Shown: one piece after another, positions 6,289 through 14,700 of the stretch
Position numbering within the stretch: the stretch's first letter is position 1
How the letters are laid out: every line of letters begins with the position of its first letter
Source: Paracoccus marcusii
Lineage (GTDB): Bacteria; Pseudomonadota; Alphaproteobacteria; Rhodobacterales; Rhodobacteraceae
Direction of reading: 5' to 3'
Length of the DNA stretch: 44,752 bases
Assembly (NCBI RefSeq): GCF_006151785.1
Contig: NZ_VDDD01000012.1
Location: 1 to 44,752, forward strand
Translations under genes and position numbers: made by a program
The notes under the pieces: generated by a model
Told to the model about the DNA's origin: nothing
The model's input: only the letters and a program-made list of their open reading frames with translations
Database searches by the model: none

Positions 6289-7074
6289 ATGAGCATCAAG
6301 GTCATGTCATGGGTTTGGGATAACGGGCCGAAGGACCCCACCGAGCGTCTGACACTGCTGGCCCTCGCTGATTGGGCCGACGACGCAGGCAGCTGCTATC
6401 CGAGCATGGTTGGTATTGCGGAAAAGACGGGCGTCACCGAGCGCGGGGCGAGAGGCATCGTCCGCCGTCTGGAAGCATCGGGATGGATCACGATCAAGAC
6501 CGGCGGCGGCCGAGGCGGCAAGAATGTTTACCGGATTATGATGCTGAAACCCGGAACATCAAACCCGGAACCAGAAACCGGGAATGAGACGAAAACCCGG
6601 AACGTCACGACACAAAACCCGGAACGTGACTGCACTAAACCCGGAACCGCCGTTCCGCCGAACCGTCAGGAACCGTCAGGGAACCGTCAACGACTGCGCG
6701 CGAGCGATGCCAACGTCGTCGATCAGGGGCAGGACAGCAGAAGGGAGGAGGTCCTCACCCTCATGGGATGCAGCGCCGCGGGCGTGACCCCTGAGGGCCG
6801 ATGGACCGGCACGACCAACGACCTGCAGGAACTGCCGAAATGGGATGCTCTTGGCCTGAGCAGATCAGAGCAGGATGCGAAAATCCGGGAGATGCTCGCT
6901 AAGCAACGCAGCAAGTCTCCGGGCTTCATGCCGAACCGCTGGTCCTGGTTCACCGCAGGCATGAGCGATCTTGCCAATGCCAAGTCTGCGCGACCGGCAG
7001 CAGGCACGCCTAGTGCACCAGCCGAAACCCCAGAGCAGCGTCGTGCCAGGCGCCGCAAAATGATCGGAGGCTGA
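6289..7074 (+). CDS. O-like replication initiator with winged-helix domain
   Basis: 261 aa, starting MSIKVMSWVWDNGPKDPTER just after the helicase stop. Residues 1-85 are a winged helix-turn-helix of the phage replication type (ERLTLLALADWADDAGSCYP, GIAEKTGVTERGARGIVRRL, wing ITIKTGGGRGGKNVYRI). Residues 88-140 are low-complexity Asn/Pro/Thr/Glu sequence produced by DNA repeats (see iterons). The C-terminal part (about 150-261) is helical and basic, ending EQRRARRRKMIGG, and probably contacts the helicase. By analogy with lambda O, the N-terminal domain would bind iterons located inside its own gene. Replication role is well supported by domain and by the adjacent DnaB; exact mechanism is inferred. 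Confidence 0.8.
   Translation: MSIKVMSWVWDNGPKDPTERLTLLALADWADDAGSCYPSMVGIAEKTGVTERGARGIVRRLEASGWITIKTGGGRGGKNVYRIMMLKPGTSNPEPETGNETKTRNVTTQNPERDCTKPGTAVPPNRQEPSGNRQRLRASDANVVDQGQDSRREEVLTLMGCSAAGVTPEGRWTGTTNDLQELPKWDALGLSRSEQDAKIREMLAKQRSKSPGFMPNRWSWFTAGMSDLANAKSARPAAGTPSAPAETPEQRRARRRKMIGG
6547..6692 (+). repeat. Iteron array inside the O-like gene, likely replication origin
   Basis: Five exact copies and one variant of an 11-bp unit, AAACCCGGAAC, start at 6547, 6561, 6575 (AAACCGGGAAT, variant), 6593, 6615 and 6637. A second set of three GAACCGTCAG repeats follows at about 6660, 6670 and 6682. Spacing is 14, 14, 18, 22 and 22 bp. The array sits in the hydrophilic linker codons of the initiator, the same location as the lambda origin. 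Confidence 0.7.
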
Positions 7075-7077
7075 CCT

Positions 7078-7821
7078 ATGGCCACCCACCACCCCAACCC
7101 CACCAAGAGGAACCCGACAGTGAGCATCCATTTCTCAAGCATGACCGTCACCGAGATCACCGACCGCGCCCACAAGCTGATGCAGGAGGGGACCGCCCTC
7201 GCTCTGCTGGCAAACGCGCTGACCGAGTTTGAGGAGGCCACGGGCCGCAAGCTGTTCGTCAGTGAGGCCGACCAGGGAACGCAGTATGTGGGATCGCCGG
7301 CGCCGGTCGAGATCCGCTTGCAGCCTGACCACGGCCTGACGCTTCCAGAAGTTGTAGCCAAGGTCGATACTCCCGCCGAGACCGCACCGGTGCAGGAGCC
7401 GATAAAGAACGCAGCGCCAGCGATTGCTAAGCCTGTACCCCCGAAACCGACCCGCGCTCAAAACCCGATCAAGAAGCCCGCGGCACGGCCCTTCGCAGCT
7501 CCAGCCGCCGCCAAGCCGCAGACTGCCGATCGCCCCTGGGGTGCACTGAGCCTGCCCGAGCGGGCCATCGTGAAGCACCTGGAAAAGATGGCCCCGGCAT
7601 TCACGCCGGCGGAGGACCTGACCATCGCGGAACTGCTGATCAGCGGCAACAAGATCGAGGCCGTCGCGCTGCAGCTGGAGGTCCAAGCCTCGATGGCGCT
7701 GGCTCGCTGGAAGGCGTTCCTGTGCGGCGAAGTGCTGGGCGAGAACGGCAAGCCCTCGATGGACGGCCAGCAGCGGCTTCTGGCGGCGCTGCGGTACCGG
7801 AAGGACCATGCCAATGCGTGA
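7078..7821 (+). CDS. Early protein with Pro/Ala-rich linker, 247 aa
   Basis: GGAGG lies 7 bases before the ATG at 7078. Three parts are visible: an N-terminal helical segment (about residues 20-65, TVTEITDRAHKLMQEGTALA), a Pro/Ala/Lys-rich flexible linker (about 95-160, PAIAKPVPPKPTRAQNP), and a C-terminal helical domain (about 165-245) containing LSLPERAIVKHLEKMAPAFT and AEDLTIAELLISGNKIEAVA. The last domain resembles a helix-turn-helix reader, so a late-gene regulator is possible given the place at the end of the replication block, but I do not recognise the family and no Q-like protein is otherwise visible. Confidence 0.7.
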   Translation: MATHHPNPTKRNPTVSIHFSSMTVTEITDRAHKLMQEGTALALLANALTEFEEATGRKLFVSEADQGTQYVGSPAPVEIRLQPDHGLTLPEVVAKVDTPAETAPVQEPIKNAAPAIAKPVPPKPTRAQNPIKKPAARPFAAPAAAKPQTADRPWGALSLPERAIVKHLEKMAPAFTPAEDLTIAELLISGNKIEAVALQLEVQASMALARWKAFLCGEVLGENGKPSMDGQQRLLAALRYRKDHANA

Positions 7822-7857
7822 GGGATTTTCGGACGCTATAAAACGGGGGGCGGCGGC

Positions 7858-8217
7858 ATGAGCGACGTAACTGGACCTATCTCCACGCTGCCTGGCAGCT
7901 TTCACAGCCTGCCTACTGGTGCAGTGTGTGACCTCCACCCCGACCGCCCGGCGGTCGCCCGCATTCAGGGTGAGACGGATTCGTTTGGGTCGGAAATGAT
8001 CGACTGCTGTGCGGAGTGCATTCGCCAGCTGCGCGAAGAAGCGAAGCTGGCACGCGTTGGCCGCTGCGATTGGTGCTGCACCGATGCCGATGATCTTAGG
8101 GATCGTAGGGATTATGACGAGGGCATGCGCGGGCCAGTCTATCGGGTCTGCGGCGGCTGCGCTGGTCGCTCTGACGAACGTCTGGCAGCTGAACTTGATC
8201 AGTCGGGGTGGGCATGA
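7858..8217 (+). CDS. Cysteine-rich putative zinc-binding phage protein
   Basis: 119 aa starting MSDVTGPISTLPGSFHSLPT. Cysteine pairs occur as CDLH, CCAEC, CDWCC and CGGC, enough for two zinc sites; the spacing CDWCC...CGGC near residues 70-104 looks like a treble-clef or HNH-like zinc core, but no catalytic His is obvious. Its stop overlaps the next ATG (ATGA). Zinc-binding and DNA or RNA contact are inferences from the cysteine pattern. Confidence 0.7.
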   Translation: MSDVTGPISTLPGSFHSLPTGAVCDLHPDRPAVARIQGETDSFGSEMIDCCAECIRQLREEAKLARVGRCDWCCTDADDLRDRRDYDEGMRGPVYRVCGGCAGRSDERLAAELDQSGWA

Positions 8218-8870
8218 GCCTGCACGACCCGATCAAGACCGGATCCCGCATCACCCGCGCCATGTCGATCACCGACGCTCTGGCGTGGGCTTTCCTCACC
8301 GAGAAGGCTGTGCTCGACTTCGACCAATACGGCGCCCACGAGTTCGACCGGCCGGGCGTCGACACGCTCTGGATCATGGCCGAGCGGCACAAGGTCGGTG
8401 TCACCGTCGACGGGGGAGGGACCAGCGATCCGCACCGGGACGCCCAAGTCATCGCTGCCGCAGTCGAGGCGCTGCCGGATCACGTCGGCGGCCGACGCAT
8501 GGCCACGCAGATCGCCGAGCTGGCCCGCGCCCGCAGCGCGCCGGACTGGGGGCAGGGGGATCGCATCAGCATCACGCCCTGCGGTTGGGACTGGAGCGAC
8601 GAGGAGGGGTGCTTCGTGGCCGGTGTGTCGCGCAATGGCAGCACCTGGGTGTGGCGCGACCGGCACCGGAACCGGCATGAGCGCAAGGGCGACGTCTGCG
8701 CCATCAGCTACTCCGGCACTGCCAGCATGGTCGCGGCCAAGCGACGGAACTACCTGGCATGGTGTGGGGCGTTGCTGGACCTCTGGGCCGTCCTGAGCAG
8801 GCCGGGGATGCTGGACACGGTCGAAATCACGGGAGCGCTGCCAGCGCTGGCGCCATGGCATGGTTCGTGA
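8214..8870 (+). CDS. Hypothetical early phage protein, 218 aa
   Basis: Starts MSLHDPIKTGSRITRAMSIT at the ATG overlapping the preceding stop; a GTG two codons earlier is an alternative. The protein is rich in Trp, Arg and Asp with a central segment SITPCGWDWSDEEGCFVAGV and WVWRDRHRNRHERKGDVC. It resembles other unassigned proteins in the early regions of alphaproteobacterial siphophages. No signal peptide, no membrane segment, no catalytic motif that I can name. Confidence 0.7.
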   Translation: MSLHDPIKTGSRITRAMSITDALAWAFLTEKAVLDFDQYGAHEFDRPGVDTLWIMAERHKVGVTVDGGGTSDPHRDAQVIAAAVEALPDHVGGRRMATQIAELARARSAPDWGQGDRISITPCGWDWSDEEGCFVAGVSRNGSTWVWRDRHRNRHERKGDVCAISYSGTASMVAAKRRNYLAWCGALLDLWAVLSRPGMLDTVEITGALPALAPWHGS

Positions 8871-8934
8871 TCTGTGCGAGCTCGCGGCAGTGTTCGCCGT
8901 ACTGGTCATAATGCTGTCGTGGGCGGGGTTGTGA
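8860..8934 (+). CDS. Possible 24-aa membrane peptide
   Basis: An ATG at 8860 overlapping the end of the preceding gene opens MVRDLCELAAVFAVLVIMLS and ends WAGL. The product is one hydrophobic helix with a charged N-terminus, a type of micro-protein frequently found at this place in phages. There is no good ribosome site, so it would depend on coupling to the upstream gene. Confidence 0.4.
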   Translation: MVRDLCELAAVFAVLVIMLSWAGL

Positions 8935-9056
8935 GCGATGGTGTCCAATAGCTCGGCGGATAAGCGGCGTTCTGCCTTCAGTGCGAAACCAATGGAACAG
9001 ATCGGTTCACCTATTATTGTCTGCATACCGTGCAGGTACCATAGGAGTGGCAAGTT

Positions 9057-9260
9057 ATGCCCCAGATGACGCTGACCAGAATGCCGTCAGGCGAACCCGT
9101 GGTGCTGACCTTCACAGAAGCAACCGAATTTAACATCGACAATGGCGCTGAAGGTGCGACGATCTTGGCGCTCTATCAGAACGGCTCCCAGCATATCGTC
9201 CATGTACGAGAGACTCGGCAGGAAATCCTCGATGCGCGCAGGGCAGCACTGGAAGACTAA
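9057..9260 (+). CDS. Small hypothetical protein, 67 aa
   Basis: AGGAG lies nine bases before the ATG. The product, MPQMTLTRMPSGEPVVLTFT at the start, is a beta-rich N-terminal half (TILALYQNGSQHIVHVRET) and a final helix. Weak TTGTCT/CATAGG hexamers upstream might give it its own promoter. It is the last rightward gene before the cargo block. Function is unknown. Confidence 0.65.
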   Translation: MPQMTLTRMPSGEPVVLTFTEATEFNIDNGAEGATILALYQNGSQHIVHVRETRQEILDARRAALED

Positions 9261-9301
9261 ACAGCAGCGATCAGGTACACTTGCATAACATTCATTCTGA
9301 C

Positions 9302-9502
9302 TTACTTCGTTTGATCATAGCGCCGTTTCGCATCTGAGAGCTGAGCTAAGGCCGCTATCAGCTCACGCCGCAGTGAAAGCAACTGGAGTTGATTCTGCGC
9401 AATCGCCTTTTCGCACATCTCCACCTTCGCATGCGCTTCTGACAGCGCTGAAGCGAGCCTCTTACGGCGGGCATGGTCTAGGTTCACTGTCAAGTTGGCC
9501 AA
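9302..9502 (-). CDS. Small coiled-coil protein with unclear start
   Basis: The minus-strand frame reads (M)ANLTVNLDHARRKRLASAL and continues as a leucine-rich coiled coil (HAKVEMCEKAIAQNQLQLLS) to DAKRRYDQTK. The only starts in frame are TTG at 9502 and GTG at 9487, neither with a ribosome site. About 30 bases upstream there is a perfect AGGAGG followed six bases later by ATG (9531), but that ATG is in another frame and stops after 22 codons. Either the gene uses a weak start, or one base is missing in this copy. Coiled-coil call is safe; the 5' end is not. Confidence 0.5.
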   Translation of the reverse strand: MANLTVNLDHARRKRLASALSEAHAKVEMCEKAIAQNQLQLLSLRRELIAALAQLSDAKRRYDQTK

Positions 9503-9684
9503 ACTTGGCAGCCTGAACTGGCATGTTCATACCATCCCTCCTGGCTAAACCGCAAACACTCCTGCCGCGTTCGTATTTGCGCGGCTACCGCGGATCATGA
9601 CGCTGCCAAAATTCGCGGCGAACCTTGACGACGTGTCCCTGCTATGTTCTCCCGATAGAACTCTGAAAAGAACAGGACGAGTAA

Positions 9685-10275
9685 ATGACGAGCAACCTAT
9701 CGCTGGCGAACATCGATTCTAAAATCAGGTTTGCTCGAAAAATATCAGAAATTGACAGTTTTCGGCCCTATGGATCGAATGAAGACATAGTAAGCAACTA
9801 TGCTTATCTTGGGCATTTCCTTGTTCTCTGTAATCAGCTTGGCGCAGTGAACTATGCTTTATTCAGACGATGCTTTCATGCTGATAAGCTGGAAGCTGAA
9901 AGAGAGTATTTCTCCAGCTTTTCTGAAGCAGAGCAGAGGCAAAAAGCAAGAAGCGCAATCCTGCTAAAAATTAGCGAGAACCCTGAATTGACGTCGGGAA
10001 TTACTGAGGAAGTTAATTCCGTGTACGATTCAATAGATGATTTCTTTGTGGGCTTGGCTGCCAAAAAGTTTAAAAACGCAGAGCACATTCGGAGTATACA
10101 GTTCTGCGAAAGCGTATTTGGAATGCCTTGCTCTGAAAACTATGAGAAAAACATTGCGGAACTGCCGATAAAAACGGCTTCAATGTATGTCCTTCTGCAG
10201 CGGATTTCGAACATCCATGACACGATCTCCTCCCATTATGGTTGGGAAGAAAAGGTCGAGAGCGGCTTCACTTAG
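9685..10275 (+). CDS. AT-rich cargo gene of unknown function, 196 aa
   Basis: Starts MTSNLSLANIDSKIRFARKI. Codon use is strikingly AT-rich (many AAA, ATT, GAA, TTT) against the GC-rich phage genes, indicating separate acquisition. The protein is soluble and mostly helical, with two cysteine-bearing stretches (LGHFLVLCNQLGAVNYALFR and IRSIQFCESVFGMPCSENY) and no transmembrane segment. A strong terminator hairpin follows directly, shared with the convergent sulfotransferase gene. This build, a single gene with foreign composition at the end of the early region, is typical of morons that protect lysogens, but I do not recognise the family and assign no function. Confidence 0.75.
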   Translation: MTSNLSLANIDSKIRFARKISEIDSFRPYGSNEDIVSNYAYLGHFLVLCNQLGAVNYALFRRCFHADKLEAEREYFSSFSEAEQRQKARSAILLKISENPELTSGITEEVNSVYDSIDDFFVGLAAKKFKNAEHIRSIQFCESVFGMPCSENYEKNIAELPIKTASMYVLLQRISNIHDTISSHYGWEEKVESGFT

Positions 10276-10280
10276 TGTAA

Positions 10281-10314
10281 GGCCTTGGGGGCTTCTCTAG
10301 CGCCCCCTTGAGGC
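10281..10314. terminator. Bidirectional terminator between convergent genes
   Basis: GGGGGC (10287-10292) pairs with GCCCCC (10302-10307) around a nine-base loop, with an outer GCCT/AGGC extension. It lies between the stops of the plus gene ending 10275 and the minus gene ending 10322. There is no long T run, so efficiency is uncertain. Confidence 0.55.
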
Positions 10315-10321
10315 AAACGCA

Positions 10322-11779
10322 TCAGCGCCGTCGGATTATTCGACCCAACACGCGGACCGGTGCACTCACGCGCCATGACGTGCTTGACAGAAACTCCTGG
10401 CGCTGCGCGGCTATCTGGCCGCGCAATGCCTCAATCTCGTTCCTGGACTGCTCCTGCTGCAGGCGCGCGGCCTCGGTTGCCGCGTTGCGCTCCTGTTCCA
10501 GCTGCTCGGCACGTTTCGACATTGCCAAAGTGTCGCGACGGATCGCAGCCAAGGTGGCGTCACGGTCGATCAGGCGGTCGGTGAGCATGTCCAACTCTTG
10601 CAGCTGTCGGGCCTGCTGGGCCTCGGCCTCCGCTTGGGCTTTGCGAACAGCATCGCGGTCACGTAAGGCCTCGTCGCGAGCCTGGCTGGCAGCGTCGCGA
10701 TCTTGCAAGGCTTTATCTCGGGTTTGGCTGGCGGCGTCGCGTTCGCGTAAAGCCTCATCGCGTGCCTTGGTGATCTGAGTAAGGTTTTCGTCCAGCATGG
10801 CCTTATCCTTGCTTGCTTGGGTCAAGCGCGCCTCGAGCGCAGCCTTTTCCGTTTTAAGCGCCTCTTCCCGCGCACGCGTTGGCGCCAGCTGTGCAGAGCG
10901 GCTTCTCAGAGCTTCCATTGCCCCTGCAAACAGCTCCTCGGCCTGATCGAAGGCTGTAGTGATACCATCTAGCCGAGGGTAATCCTCAACCTGCTCACCT
11001 TGAGCGACCCACCGCTCCAGGATCTCCAACGTCTGGCGGACTAGCTCTGGCACACGAGCATCCTCCAGTGCAGCCCGTGCACCGCTATCATGATGGCGAA
11101 GAGTACGGTTAACTCGTCCTGCCCCAGCTTCGACCGGCCGTGGCCAAGGAAAACCGAAAGCCGTCTCAGCAGCTTCGGCGACTGCAGCGGGATCGTGCAG
11201 TAGCGTTTCGTAGGAGGTGAAGTGCCGCGTGTGCCCGCGGCTATGACGCTCAGCCTGTAATACCTGCGATGCCCAAGCCAGCAGCGACAAACCGGGATCA
11301 ATTCCATCGCGTCGTTGCAGTGATGCTGCGATCTCAGAGGGACTGCGATGGGTGTGTAGATAGACGCTATGGTAACCTACTGCTTGGAGAACTTGCTGCC
11401 AGAATGGCAGCAGCATGCTGATGCGAGGGTCTTTTAGATAGATCAGCGAGCTGTCACCATATTCGGCCTTGATCACGTTGCATGCCTTGTCATGGAACTC
11501 GGCGAGGCGAGGCGAAAGGTGAACGTCGGAGCGCAGCGGGCGCCAATCATCCCACCGTGAGCCTAAGGCAGTAAGGATCGAATCATTCAGTCTAAAGACC
11601 GGCAGTGACTCGAAATAGCCTGCGGCATTCGCGTCCGTCCCCGGCATCGGCGTCGCCGGCCCGCGGCAGCCCAGCCCGTCCAGCATCCCTGCAAGCGAGG
11701 AGGTCCCCGAACGGTGCATTCCTAGGACGATGACCGCCACCCGTCCGGGGCGGTCCATGATCGGTGCGTCGTTCATCAT
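10322..11779 (-). CDS. Sulfotransferase-family protein with C-terminal coiled coil
   Basis: 485 aa. Residues 14-35 hold the phosphosulfate-binding loop VIVLGMHRSGTSSLAGMLDG of the PAPS-dependent sulfotransferase fold, and THRSPSEIAASL near residue 145 is the second (3'-phosphate) contact. About residues 1-260 are the catalytic domain. About 285-455 are a long coiled coil that includes three 14-residue repeats, and the end reads STSWRVSAPVRVLGRIIRRR, a tail seen on many surface-glycan glycosyltransferases and probably membrane-associating. The first ATG overlaps the stop of the glycosyltransferase gene upstream (ATGA), so the two are coupled. Likely role: sulfate or related transfer onto the glycan made by the neighbour, or a non-catalytic partner. 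Base composition is lower in GC than the structural genes. Confidence 0.8.
   Translation of the reverse strand: MMNDAPIMDRPGRVAVIVLGMHRSGTSSLAGMLDGLGCRGPATPMPGTDANAAGYFESLPVFRLNDSILTALGSRWDDWRPLRSDVHLSPRLAEFHDKACNVIKAEYGDSSLIYLKDPRISMLLPFWQQVLQAVGYHSVYLHTHRSPSEIAASLQRRDGIDPGLSLLAWASQVLQAERHSRGHTRHFTSYETLLHDPAAVAEAAETAFGFPWPRPVEAGAGRVNRTLRHHDSGARAALEDARVPELVRQTLEILERWVAQGEQVEDYPRLDGITTAFDQAEELFAGAMEALRSRSAQLAPTRAREEALKTEKAALEARLTQASKDKAMLDENLTQITKARDEALRERDAASQTRDKALQDRDAASQARDEALRDRDAVRKAQAEAEAQQARQLQELDMLTDRLIDRDATLAAIRRDTLAMSKRAEQLEQERNAATEAARLQQEQSRNEIEALRGQIAAQRQEFLSSTSWRVSAPVRVLGRIIRRR
10645..10772 (-). repeat. Three 42-bp tandem repeats in the coiled-coil region
   Basis: Three imperfect in-frame copies encode the units KARDEALRERDAAS, QTRDKALQDRDAAS and QARDEALRDRDAVR, exactly 14 residues each. 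Such repeats can change copy number by slippage and so alter the length of the stalk of the sulfotransferase-family protein without breaking its frame. Confidence 0.75.
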
Positions 11780-14700
11780 CTTACCTGCCGGATGAGAGTC
11801 TGCGGGTTCTGAGCCTGCAAGACCTGTAGCTGCTGCTGTTTCTCCAGCATACGCTGACGTATGATTGCATGATGAATGGGACGTGCAACAGCAAGAGCAC
11901 CTGCGCGGGTAGCAATCGCCTGCTCTAATTGCCCCACTTGATCAGCTCCTGTCCAAACGCTGGATGGATTAAGGCGATACACCCCCATCACCTTGTCGAT
12001 AAATCCGATCTTTCCAATTCTGTCGAGATAGAAGGCTAAGGCAATCTCGCTTAAGCGCGGATGATAAATTGATGATGGTAGGCCCAGCAGCATGCTACGC
12101 TGGAACATCATAGATGAGAAATTAACGATAAGGTTAAGATGCTGGTTTAGCGTGAAATGTTCGCCGGTCAGTAGTGACGGCAGGTCGTCCTGACGTTTGA
12201 GTACACGGCGACTGTTTTTGGCCATGTCAAACAGCTCGATTCGAGAAAAAACCGCACCCGCATCGGGCTGGTTGGCTAGGAAATCAGCCTGGCGCGCGTT
12301 CTTCTCCGGGTCGGTCCAATAGTCATCACCTTCTAGGATGGCGATGTAGTTACCCGCTGCCTCTTTGAAGCAATGTTGATAGTTGGCCGAAACGCCTAGG
12401 TTGCCGCCAGTGCTGATGTTGCGAATAAGTGTTGGATATCGCGCAGCATAGCGCGCCATGATCCGCGCCGTCCCGTCCGAGGATCCATCATCAGCCAACA
12501 GGATCTCATGAGTGAAGTCGCCGCGCTGTTCTAGCGCGCTCTCGATGGCCTCAACGATAAATTCCTGATGATTGTAGCTAAGAATTGCTGTGGACACTGT
12601 AGGGCGCGGTGAGTGCTTGCTATGTACTGCGACCTTAGCCCGCAGAAAGGATTCACGGACCGAAATGCGGTCAGTACTTTGTCCCATTTCGTCGTCGCTG
12701 TAGTCCAAAAATACGCGTGGTAAGAATACCGGATCCTGATGTGCGGTTAGTCGGATTATCAAATCCCAGTCCACCAGACGACGTAGATCTGGATCAAAAC
12801 CACCAAACCGCTGGATCAGCGATTTCCGATGTGCAAAGACGCCAAGGTCAATGTAATTGCCTCTAAGTATATCACTTCGGACGAAGCTATTTCCTACTAC
12901 AAGACCAGTGCTGCGATTGATGATCTGACCAAAGAAGCAATCCTTCGCAGGGTGCTCGACAATTGCATTTGCGATTACAGTTAAAAAGTTGGGCCGCAGC
13001 TGATTGTCGCTGTCTAAATAGGTGATCCAGTCGTGACGCGCATGGGCAATACCAACGTTGCGCGCCCCGCATACGCCAGTTGCCTCTGCCAAACGTACAT
13101 ATCGGATCGTGCCGTCCTCTATCTGATTGCCAAAATCGCGATCGATAATTTCGGCCGTGTCATCATCCGACCCGTCATCAACAATGATTAGCTCAAAGTT
13201 TCGATGGGTCTGGCGCAGTGCCGAGCCAATGGCCTCCGAGATGCACCAGCCACGGTTACGCGTCGGCATAATCATTGAAAAGCCGATGCGTCCAGTATCC
13301 TGGAACCGAGCAATAGTGAAATCGGCTAGAGCGGTCTTATGAACTTTAGGGGCGTTCTGGAACAGCCACTCTAGTGTGAGATCTGAACCTTCTGCATTAC
13401 TTTCAGAATGGCGCAGCGCTTTGGCCTTAATTAAAGGCAGCCCCAACTGCATCGCAGTGATCGGATGTTCGGCAATGTTACGATAGGTTGGGTCGAGGGG
13501 ATGTACGCCCTCTAACCGATTTTCGACCATCGCACCCCAACTGTATCCTGCCCCGGCCAGTATCTTCGTCAGCCCAATCTCGTATTTTTTTATAACCTCG
13601 TGAACATTAGGCTGCTTTGTGATGCTGCCTATAAACTCGCGGAAAGTTGGCGACTGGAAGACATGCCAACTAAGCACCACGAAGTAGCTTTGCAGATGCG
13701 GATGGATTTCTTGGCTGTCCGTAGCACCCCAAAAATCCAGATGTCGCCCATCCATGTGTGTGAACATGGGTGCGAAACTACCTACTGGTCCGAAGCAGCT
13801 ATCGTTGCATAGGATCAAGTCGTCTGCATCATCCAACCAGCCTGCATCACGGGCCCAAGCCTCGCCGCGTTTGTAGGAGCCGAAGTCGTATTCGCCATGT
13901 CTTCCGGTGATCACATGGTCGGCCAGTCCCAACAGACAGGCGCGCTGATCGGGGGCGAGGTCGTTATCGCAGACCACTACGATACGCTCGACCAGTGGAC
14001 GTAGGCCTTCAAGATACGGCTGTACCTGAGGGGGCAGCACCCCGTCTGCGCTGTAGCTTGCGAAAACCGCGACCCGACGGCGCATTGTCACTTTGCTACT
14101 GCGTTGGCGACGGCGGCGTGCAGCCTCCAGATCGGTTAGGGTATCTGTAATAGGAATGCGCTCGCGTGACAGACTAGCCGGAAAGCCGGGTACAGGCTGT
14201 GGCAGGGACGCGCTGTCGCGCTGATCGGTAAGCAGCACGATACCTCCGTCGATAGCAACCAACATACCGAACATACGTTCAAGTACATGGGCGGGCGTTC
14301 CGTCATCGGCATAGGAGCCAGGCTGCCAGTCGATCTGCAGCGCTTTGAGCCGCAGCAGAATGCTAGTGCGGATCCAGAAGCAAGTGCCTGCGACAAAGCC
14401 CCAGTCTTGGCTTCGAAAGTCAAATCCCTGCAGCAACGATCCCGCCAGTTCATCAATTCCGCCAGCATTCCGCCATAGATAAGCTGGGCCATAGAGGAAC
14501 AGCTGCCGCGCGCCTGCCAACATTACCTGCGGATCGTCGCGAAAGCCCGCGATTATCATGTCCACTTGCCGGCGCGATCCAAGCACGCCACCTAGCAGCG
14601 TGCGCCGCCAGGCCTCTGGCATTTTGAGGCCTTTCTTGGAATGGATCTTACAAACAAAGTCGTAGTGGTCCAAGTCTACTTGGTCCATCAACTGCATCAG

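Noticed and set aside
8938-9069. 43-codon plus frame following the 24-aa peptide
   Set aside because: No ribosome site, shadow-like composition, and overlap with the better supported gene at 9057.
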